Shown here piece by piece: positions 56,638 through 64,000 of a stretch of 64,000 nt of DNA (positions are counted from its first letter, which is position 1; the number at the start of each line of letters is the position of its first letter). The position numbers were made by a program, and so were the translations under genes. Below the pieces are notes generated by a model. The model searched no databases. It was not told the origin of the DNA and saw only the letters and a program-made list of their open reading frames with translations. Location: the NCBI GenBank assembly GCA_033239525.1, contig BSYO01000006.1:16268175-16332174 (forward strand). The letters run 5' to 3'. This DNA is from Nepenthes gracilis (lineage: Eukaryota > Streptophyta > Magnoliopsida > Caryophyllales > Nepenthaceae).

Positions 56638-57519
56638 GTATCGGAGGTGTCCCTTAGCTCTGTCCTCGTAAACCAAGACTCTGACACCCAACAGTTGGTC
56701 TACTATGTGAGCAAAATTTTGATCGGCCCAGTGACGCGCAACCCACATGCGAAAAAGTTAGCCTTAGCTCTTGTATTCTCCGTACGAAAACTAAGGCCCT
56801 ACTTTCAGGCGCACCGCATCGTGGTTCTCACTGACCAACCTCTGAAGAGCATACTCCAGAAACCCAATGTTTTTGGACAGTTGGTGAAGTGGGCTATCAA
56901 ATTGGGCGAGTTCGATATTGAGTTCAGGCCCAGGCTGGCCATAAAGGTGCAGGCTCTAGCTGACTTCATTGTTAAGACCACGACCCCGATTCTCGAAGAA
57001 CAGCCCTCAGAGAATGCGGGACGGCAAATGGAAGCTCCAGGATGGATGCTCCACGTGGACAAATCCTCCACTGACACAAGCAGTGGAGCAGGAGTAGTCC
57101 TCACGACCCTCGACGGGTTTGAGGTGAAATACTCCCTTAAACTCGACTTCTCGACTACCAACAATGTTACCGAATACGAAGTCCTACTAGCTGGATTAAG
57201 ATTAGCAAAGGAGTGCTCAACCAAAAGGCTGGCTATTTTCAGCGATTCCAAGCTAATCGTCAACCAAGTTAATGGAAATTTTGATGCAAATAACCCGTAT
57301 ATGACCAAATACTTGGCCAGAGCAAAGGAGGCCGTCTGTAACTTCGACAACCTAACCTTGGTCCATGTTTCCAGAACTAAAAACTGGAAGGCCGATCAGC
57401 CGGTAAGAGTAGCAGCGGTAGAAAATCTAGAACAGTACTCGATAAATATGAGGGAAGTCCTGAACGCACCCAGTATAGAGGGAGGGGAGGCAATACAGGT
57501 CTCCGAAATTGAGAACTAG
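56638..57519 (+). pseudogene. Tandem RNase H domains of Tat-4 (gypsy type and archaeal type)
   Basis: The gypsy RNase H shows LALVFSVRKLRPYFQ and VVLTDQPLKSILQKP. The second, archaeal-type domain begins WMLHVDKSSTDTSSGAG and contains EYEVLLAGL, FSDSKLIVNQ and WKADQ, which supply the Asp-Glu-Asp-Asp catalytic set. Both are open and in frame with the end of RT. This is the best-preserved part of pol in the window and places the element in the Tat lineage. Confidence 0.9.
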
Positions 57520-57555
57520 ACGACGCCCTACCTAAGATATCTAGCGGATGAAACG

Positions 57556-58750
57556 TTGCCGGAAAACGCAGAAGAAGCCATGCGGATAAAGAGAACGACT
57601 GGTTGGTACACTATAGTCGATGGGCTGTTATATCGCCGCGGCTACTCGACTTCGTACCTCCGTTGCCTAACCCCAGAAGAGGCGGACTACGTCTTGAGTG
57701 AAGTTCACCTTGGGATTTGCAGATCGCACATGGACGGCAAGAACTTAGCATTCAAAATCATGCGGTAAGGCTACTACTGGCCCTCGATGAAAAAGGATGC
57801 ACTCGAGTTTGTAAAAAGATGCGAAAGCTGCAGCTCCACGGCAACCTTCGCCACCAGCCATCCGCCGAGCTGAAATTCCTTCTGGCGCCGTGGCCCTTCG
57901 CACAATGGGGGCTTGACATTCTTAGCCAATTTTTTATTGCAACCGGGCAAAGAAAGTTCATTATAGCAGGCATCGACTACTTCACAAAGTGGGTCGAAGC
58001 CGTCCCGCTGTCCAAAATCACTGAACACAATGCACTTAAGTTCATCCTCCAGAACATCATCAGCAGATTTTGCATTCCAAAGATCATTGTGACTGACAAC
58101 GGAACTCAATTCTAGGGGAAATCTTCACCAAATACTGCACCAGCCTTGGGATTAGGCTGGTCCACATTTCGATGGCATACCCCCAAGCGAATGGACAGGT
58201 GGAGGTTACAAACCGAACGCTACTCCACGGGCTCAAAACCAAGTTGGAGGATGTAGGAGGCTCTTGGGTAGACGAGCTCGCCTCGGTCCTTTAGTCCTAC
58301 TGAATAACTCCAAAAGAACCAATGCACGAGACGCCTTCTAGCCTCTGCTACAGAACTGAAGCGGTGCTCCCGGTTGAAATCAAGCTTCCAAGTCTTAGGG
58401 TGGAATCCTTCGACCCACAGGTTAACTCCCAAAAGATCCGGGAACATTTAGACTTGCTAGAAGAAGCCCGCAATGCCGCTAGAATACGGACCGCAATCTT
58501 CCAGTATCGAGTCGCTCGCTACTACAACAAGAAGGTGAAAGTGAGGCAATTCGACATTGGGGACTTGATCTTACGGAGCATCAAGGCCACAAGAAAGGTG
58601 GCCGGCTGAAACAAGCTCTCTCTCAATTGGGAAGGGCCTTTTCTGGTCTCCACCGTCCTGCGAAACTGGGCATACAAGCTCCAGAACCAGGACAGAAAGT
58701 TGGTCCCACGGACGTGGAACGCGATCCACCTCAAACGCTACTACCAGTAG
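57556..58750 (+). pseudogene. Integrase of Tat-4
   Basis: The zinc-binding part reads EVHLGICRSHMDGKN and CESCQLHG (57700-57840, split by a UAA at 57766 and a frameshift). The core has WGLDIL, IAGIDYFTKWVEAVPL and VTDNGTQF; a stop follows at about 58113. The Glu block PQANGQVEVTNRT lies near 58185 in another frame. The last part (58322-58750) has one UGA at 58607 and ends WNAIHLKRYYQ, UAG at 58748. Confidence 0.88.
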
Positions 58751-59555
58751 AGACCCAGGTATGTGTCTTGCAAAATTGTATGTGACTTGCATTTGTGTGC
58801 ACGATTCGACTAAGTAAAATTAGTGTTTCCTTAGCATGCTGCATGTGCATATATATATATGTGGTTCTCATTGCAGGTTCAAATCGAGTTAGGCTTCCCC
58901 TAAATCGGGAGGGTCTTCACCCTGTCGTTACTAAACTCTGGTCATCCGGGCGGCCCATAAGTGGTCGTATTTAAACCCTGGTCATCTAGGCGGCCCATGA
59001 GCGGTCGTATTTAAACCCTGATCATCTAGGCGGCTCATGAGTGGTCGTATCTAAACATTGGTCATTCAAGTGGCCCATTAGTGGTTGAAAAATCTTAGGG
59101 GGCTAACACAGCACACGCAACGACTTCCTTCGTAAGGAGATAGCGTGATCGGCCAACGATGATCGACTGGAGCAAAACGCTTCACCAAAGCAGGTCGCCC
59201 GAGTCTACACCTGGGCAGCGCTGCCAAGCTTTACTCACGGGCGAATTCTAAGCCAGCTTAACATACATAATGGCCTAGAAGACAACTTTAACTCTCCAAA
59301 AACAAAGCAAGCGGCCAACTCGCAAGTCACTTAGCTCAGTTGACTGCCAAGAATGTCAAAGGAGCAAAATACAAAGGCAAAAACGTATAACAAACACAGG
59401 GCTACTTGTATTATTGCTGAATCAAAAGTTACATCATCGAATTCAAAATATATATATATATATATATACAAATACAATCACAAGAGCTACGAGGGTGGCA
59501 GGGGCCTTTGGCTATCTCAAGGCTCCCCCACAAGGCTGTCTCGGTGCTGAGCTGA
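58751..59555 (+). repeat. Post-pol spacer of Tat-4 with a 40-bp tandem repeat
   Basis: GTCATCTAGG[C]GGCCCAT-type units start at 58941, 58981, 59021 and 59061, an exact 40-bp period. Each contains TATTTAAACCCTGGTCAT or a variant. The unit is the reverse complement of the Tat-2 36-bp unit plus 4 bp. (AT)n runs lie at 58848-58860 and 59448-59467. The spacer sits between two converging genes and could hold both polyadenylation sites. No gene is inside. Confidence 0.8.
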
Positions 59556-61242
59556 CTAGTTCGATAAATTAATAAGATCAATGGAAAAGTTGGGATCAAC
59601 CAGCCGCACAATACGCCGACTGATGTTGACCGCTTCCCACAACCGTGCCTGCATCATGCCCTCAACCTCGTGGGGGTGGATACGGAGACTCAAATCATTC
59701 TCTAGGGTCGCCATCTGCCCAGCAAGTTGATCGATACGCCCTTTGGCTCGTTCATTCTCCTCCTTCAAACGGGTAACCTTAGCTTTCAAACTCAGGTTCT
59801 CCGCCTTCACGCCCGCCAAAACAGCCTCTAAGGCAGCCGTTTCCTCACGGTGCTCAGCCCCCGAAGCCGCCAGCTTAGCTTCGAGCAAAGTGATCTCCTT
59901 ATCCCTATCAGAGATCGCCAAGTCTCTCTGCCTGAGCACCTTAGCCATTGCACCCGCAACTCTATCTGCCTGCATAAAAAAGGAAAAGGGGATTAGAAAG
60001 GGCAAATCGAAAGATAAGGCGGGCAACAGAGCTTATACCTCCCAGATTCTCCACACCGGTCTTTCTAACCTCGCACCCAATTCTAAAGCAAACGGTGATG
60101 AACCAGGAAGAGGGCCCACGTCGACGGGGCTGGCAGCAACCTCAGCCATGAACTCTGCCGTGGGATCCTCTGGAGTACCCTTCCTCCTGGCTGGCTCTCC
60201 GGAAATGGTGACAGGCTCCAAAATCTGCTCCAACTGCTCCTCCAGAATCACCATAAAGGGAGATCCAACTAACGGATTTTGCGGTTCAGGCGCCTCAATG
60301 GGTGGCTCCCGAGTCAGCTCAGACGGTGCAGGTTGCACCAGGATAACGCCGCCGCTTAGCTTGGCTTTATAAGCCTCAATGGCTGCCTCTACTTCAACCC
60401 TAGATGCGGCGCCAACGCCGCCAAAACATCCCACAGAAATGTAGTTAGGCCCAGAGGATGACGAAGAAGGCGCCACTGAGGCCGCCCTCTTTCGCCTTGG
60501 GCTAGGAGGGCTCACATTAGTAAGGTAGGGACCAATAATATTGCCTTTCTTCCTCTTCTTTCTCTCCAACACCTCCGGCAGCGGAATCCTCAATTTTTGG
60601 ATCGGAGATAGAGGCCCCCAATTAGCCTTCTTCGCCTCCGCACGAGTGACCAAATGCTCTCTCCGGAAGTCCTTCAGGTTCTCCGCTATCAGCTCAACCA
60701 ACCAATCCATGGAGGCCGTCTCCGGAGGCTCCCCCGTGTACACCTCCGGCACTTTGTCCCACTCCTTAGGTAAGGGCCAAGACTCCCCCACATTAACAAA
60801 AAAGAATCGGTTCTTCCAATTCTTGAGGGATTCGTAAATGGCGATGCTAATTTTAATACCACTACGAGGAGCCAAAGAGATCAACTCCGCTCCCTGGTTG
60901 ATCTTAAAGATCGCCCTCACCATCGACATCGTCAACAACCTCGAACGTTGACGAAGAAAAATACAGAGGGAGCATAAGTACTTGATGACGTTGGCGTGAA
61001 ATTGAGCGATAGGAACCCGGAGTGCCTGGAAGATCGACATCAGCTCATTAGGAACTGGGAGGCGGAGCCCCACTCCTCAGATGGGCCTCATAAATGGTCA
61101 CGAAGCCCTTGGGCGGCAAAAAGGCTGGATCGTCCTTCTCTGGAATGTGGAAGGCGATCTCCCACGGAATGTTAAACTCCACATAAAGGACCTTCACGTC
61201 AGTTTCTCTCAGAACGGAGACGATGTCTGCAACGGAAGACAT
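59556..61242 (-). pseudogene. Antisense accessory gene of Tat-4, nearly intact, two exons
   Basis: The ATG is at 61242. Exon 1 runs to 60039, intron 60038-59970 (GTATAA...ATGCAG, 69 bp, phase 0), exon 2 59969-59556; about 540 codons in all. The only break seen is a one-base frameshift near 61070. The N-terminal 170 residues are the gypsy-type transposon domain (FVTIYEAHLRSG, LRLPVPNELM, AQFHANVIKYL, LISLAPRSGIKI). A basic stretch ERKKRKKG (about 60550) may be a nuclear signal. The middle is Pro/Ser/Glu-rich. Exon 2 is a long coiled coil (EITLLEAKLAASGAEH, LKAKVTRLKEENERAKG) ending RRIVRLVDPNF. Function is unknown; DNA or particle binding is only a guess. Confidence 0.85.
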
Positions 61243-61479
61243 GTTCAAGTCTAGGGTTTGTATTTTCTCCTTCACAAAACGAAACAAGGAAGACGAAGAA
61301 GGATGGCACAAGGAATTTAAAACGAAGCAATCTGGAAGTTTAAAAACCCATGTGAGCCCCACACTGTCTCAAAAACTTGCGCTATCATTACCACCGCGTG
61401 TCATTTTCCTAGAAGACCATTGTCGAATCGAGTACTCTGGCTCATTAAATGCTAAGATCTTGAGCGTACCACGTAAAGA

Positions 61480-61485
61480 CACGTG
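61480..61485 (-). promoter_or_regulatory. G-box upstream of the Tat-4 accessory gene
   Basis: CACGTG lies 238 bp upstream of the accessory ATG, within GACACGTGGCC on the plus strand. Equivalent sites are at 21255, 17419 and 36123 in Tat-2, Tat-1 and Tat-3. No TATA box is obvious between it and the ATG. Confidence 0.5.
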
Positions 61486-61681
61486 GCCTGCTTTTCTGAC
61501 AAGCTGGCTAAAGACCAACATCTCCTTCTCTAAATTGTCCGAAAGCTTGCCAAGAACAATCAACGAATCCGGTCAACATTTTGGAAGCGCTCAAGGCACA
61601 TCTTCAGACGGGCAACGACTCCGCCAGCAAAAACAAGTGTGTCCCATCATAAATATGCTGGAGGCCGAAATCTTGACCACC

Positions 61682-61696
61682 AGTATAGGGGGCTAG
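61682..61696 (+). other. Polypurine tract of Tat-4
   Basis: AGTATAGGGGGCTAG stands directly before the 3' LTR start TGATGGG, as in Tat-2. Confidence 0.82.
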
Positions 61697-62739
61697 TGAT
61701 GGGTAGGCCCATAGCTGGCAAGCCCAATAAAAAAACGGTCCAAAATCCAGAAAGGCCCAACGCCAATTAGACGGTCAACACGTTAGCGTCGACCGCCCGG
61801 CACACAGCAAACGACCAAGAGCGCTCCTTCAAGGTGTTCAACATTTCTATTGACCGAAATTACTGTAGCAGCAGGCCATAAAAGACGCTAAACCTAATAC
61901 GGGCCAGGCCCACTTTGGCAGGCGATCTCGTACACGAAAAGCAACGGTCCTTTCCATGATTACACGCTTTTCTAAAAGCTAATTTCCTCTAAAAAGGCAG
62001 CAACGAATTCAGCGCTAACAATGGAGTCCAATGTCACAAAAACATAAAAGAAAAGCAGATAATTTGGGGATCCGTTACACTGTTCAGAAGGAAAATGACC
62101 CATCAAATCATGCCTGTCACGCCCACCAACTTAGAGAAGGCCGCCCAATGCCAGGCCAAGGAAGGTGGCTCTCCCCACCGTCTATATAAATCCAGAGTTT
62201 CCACTCTGAAAAAGAGAATACGCTTTTAAGAGATCACATGCTTTCTAAGACAACAGAGACTTTCTGATACAATCTAAGCCACGAACGCATACAGTGCTTG
62301 AACAAAACTCTCTCTCTCTAAAGCGTTCACCTTCCAATCCCACTCTAAGCCTCTAGAAAGCAGAGTCTTCTCCTACTCTCTGAGAACCGCCCTCCAAAGT
62401 TTCCACGCTTTCGAGGCACAGCTCCCACTCGTTCTCTGTAAATACTGAGTCGGAACTCACATTCTCAACGAGCCACGGGATCATCTCTGCTTCTACAGGT
62501 TAACACTCCCGACAAACTCATTTTCTCTTTCTCTCTTTTGTTTACCAGTTCACCTACCCAAGTTTGTAGGTTTGTTACTGACTTAAGCGTCGGAGTGTAT
62601 TCGGTGGGATAACCTCCCGCTGGCACCTGACATCTCGTTTTCTGTAATGGTGTGCAAGATTCAGACTCAACGAACGAAACCGGATCAAATCAACCACCAG
62701 AATTTGAAATTGTTTGGAGTCAGATCCTGGTACGCATCA
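61697..62739 (+). repeat. 3' LTR of Tat-4
   Basis: Starts TGATGGGTAGGCCC and ends TACGCATCA; CAGCC follows as the right target duplication. The TATATAAA box is at 62183-62190. The two inverted W-boxes of the 5' LTR are each damaged here (GTCGACC near 61787, ATTGACC near 61850), which suggests recent decay in this copy. About 25 bp near 62218-62245 are absent from the 5' LTR. Confidence 0.92.
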
Positions 62740-62744
62740 CAGCC

Positions 62745-63280
62745 CAAACGATCAGATTATGTTGGAATAAAAACTATATTTTTGCTAGTATAAAATTCTC
62801 ATCCACTTGAGGAAAAATGAGAACATAATGTCGAGATTATAAATCAGATAAATTAAAATATGTAAAATTAAAATTAAATTCGTAATTATAAAGGCAACTG
62901 CGATACATTAAGATGTGAACGTGGAATAAAAAAGGCAATTGCTGAGAGAAGTATGGCAGCTATAATTACTCAAGAATAATAAAAAAAATTAAATTGTGGT
63001 ATCTTCCAACGTATTTAGGACTATTTGGTACTATTTTCAAAAGTACTAAAAGTTAGATATTATTTAAAATTAATTCTTAAAAATTTAAGATTTTTTTATA
63101 TGTCTTGTTAAGCTTGATTTGTCAGAACGACATGCAGATTAACTCAACTTCAAATTGCTTGATAATTAAATAGCAACATCTCAGTTAAATCTCCTTCGAG
63201 TGAAGGAAGTATTGGGTTTGATCGCTTATTTATGGGTAACTCAATAAACGTTTTTGTCATTAGAGAATTTGCAGCAAATT
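62745..63280. other. AT-rich DNA right of Tat-4
   Basis: No frame, element end or RNA gene was found. Composition resembles the host spacers at 30575-33266 and 50928-52174. Confidence 0.55.
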
Positions 63281-64000
63281 GTGGCCGGGTTGCACGAAGG
63301 CAAAGTGGCTGGTCAACAGAGATTAACCGGCTCAAGGTAAAATAATCGGTCAACAAGTTGACCAGCTAAAAGTGCGCGGCCGATTATAGATTTCGGTCAA
63401 CGTGCATTGATCGGCTGCTGAAGGCGCGTAAAATTTGCCAGTTGCTTGTTAACGGTCATGGTGCAGAAACAGTAGTGGTATTGATAATGTCCGAGGTTGC
63501 TGTGTGATTGAGGACATGGATGTGCACGGTAAGCCCTGAGGTTTTTGTGCGGTTATGGTTCTCGGATTAGTGCGCAAGAAAGGGTCCGCGGACTTGTGTG
63601 TAGGAAATGGCCCAAGACTTGTGCAGGAAATGGCCGAGGTCGCTGAGCGTAGCGAGGACCAAAGATATTGTAAAAGTTGGCAGTCGATGTTGTGGACAGC
63701 TAGCTATCAAGGGTAGGCAAGCTTTTCAAAGCTTGCAAGGCATGCCATCTGTGTAGTGCAGAGTATGCGCCATCTTGCAGGGCATGCATCTGTAGAAAGC
63801 TCAAAAACTAGTAAAAATATTGTACAAATCATCTGCAAGATTAATCAAGTAAGCAGATGGAGATTTGGAATTAGGATCGTTATAAAATGCACCAGGATCT
63901 TTAAAAAGCCGAGCATCACGCAAGGAGTGCGTGAAGTAGCAGCAGCAATATGAGGGCTACATGACAAGCGGCCGCTGCAGTAAACAGCCGTCTACCACTA
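63281..64000. repeat. Repeat fragment with palindromic W-box, similar in style to 7500-8150
   Basis: GGTCAAC-AA-GTTGACC lies at 63348-63363, with decayed partners at 63311-63328 (GGTCAAC...TTAACCGG) and 63392-63410 (GGTCAAC...TTGATCGG). The flanking words (CCGGCT, AAAATAATCGG) match the style of the array at 7590-8150. Further right, GGCATGC-type words repeat (63738-63790). It probably is an LTR or internal repeat of the same family as the 7500 insertion, cut by the window edge. Confidence 0.45.

Larger units (their letters stand above)
52175..62739 (+). mobile_element. Tat-4, full-length Ty3/gypsy Tat-lineage element
   Basis: LTRs at 52175-53198 and 61697-62739 flank gag, protease, RT, two RNase H domains, integrase, a 40-bp tandem repeat and an antisense accessory gene. 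GAGCC before and CAGCC after are a 4-of-5 target-site duplication. It is related to Tat-2 throughout gag and pol but clearly diverged, so they are separate insertions of one lineage. One long open stretch (56173-57519, 448 codons) covers the end of RT and both RNase H domains. It is inactive because of stops, frameshifts and a mutated RT motif. Confidence 0.93.

Noticed and set aside
1..64000. tRNA or rRNA genes
   Set aside because: Only 10-18 base tRNA complements (primer-binding sites) were found; I saw no cloverleaf or rRNA sequence.

Overview
This is plant nuclear DNA, almost certainly from an angiosperm. About 45 kb of the 64 kb is LTR retrotransposon. I could support one host gene, a two-exon GATA transcription factor of the HANABA TARANU (HAN) type at 49366-50927. 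The rest is AT-rich intergenic DNA with microsatellites. The HAN-type zinc finger, the plant Ty3/gypsy Tat-lineage domain order (GAG, PR, RT, two RNase H domains, INT) and the Copia fragment all point to plants. The sequence does not let me name a species.

Layout. (1) Positions 1-238 are the end of an LTR plus the primer-binding site of an outermost Tat element (Tat-0). It is interrupted by El-1 (239-12047, target-site duplication AGTAT), an old element with 2.6-kb LTRs, and Tat-0 appears to resume at 12053-15485. The 3' LTR of El-1 is itself broken by a 4.35-kb insertion (7500-11854) that carries a Copia-type LTR. (2) Tat-1 (15486-19617, +) is a deletion derivative. (3) Tat-2 (19803-30569, - strand, target-site duplication CAACT) is full length. 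(4) Positions 30570-33266 are AT-rich. (5) Tat-3 (33267-38241, - orientation) has one LTR and one accessory gene and is fused at 38241/38242 to the 5' half of a Copia element (Cop-1, 38242-42148, - strand). (6) Positions 42149-52174 are host DNA around the HAN-type gene. (7) Tat-4 (52175-62739, +) is a second full-length element. (8) The right edge holds AT-rich DNA and a repeat related in style to 7500-8150.

The most interesting system is an accessory gene carried by the Tat elements. Between pol and the 3' LTR, in the direction opposite to gag-pol, lies a gene encoding a protein with an N-terminal 'putative gypsy type transposon' domain (the Pfam Transposase_28 type, by recognition), a Pro/Ser/Glu-rich middle and a C-terminal coiled coil. 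Three copies show a short phase-0 intron at the same place. A fourth keeps only the N-terminal part. All four have a CACGTG G-box about 150-245 bp upstream of the start, so the gene probably has its own promoter. The LTRs and spacer repeats carry inverted W-boxes (GGTCAAC...GTTGACC). Both full-length elements are broken by stops and frameshifts. They share two UAG codons at identical positions, in gag and RT, which fits C-to-T decay at CAG codons or descent from a common defective ancestor, and leaves recoding as a less likely option.
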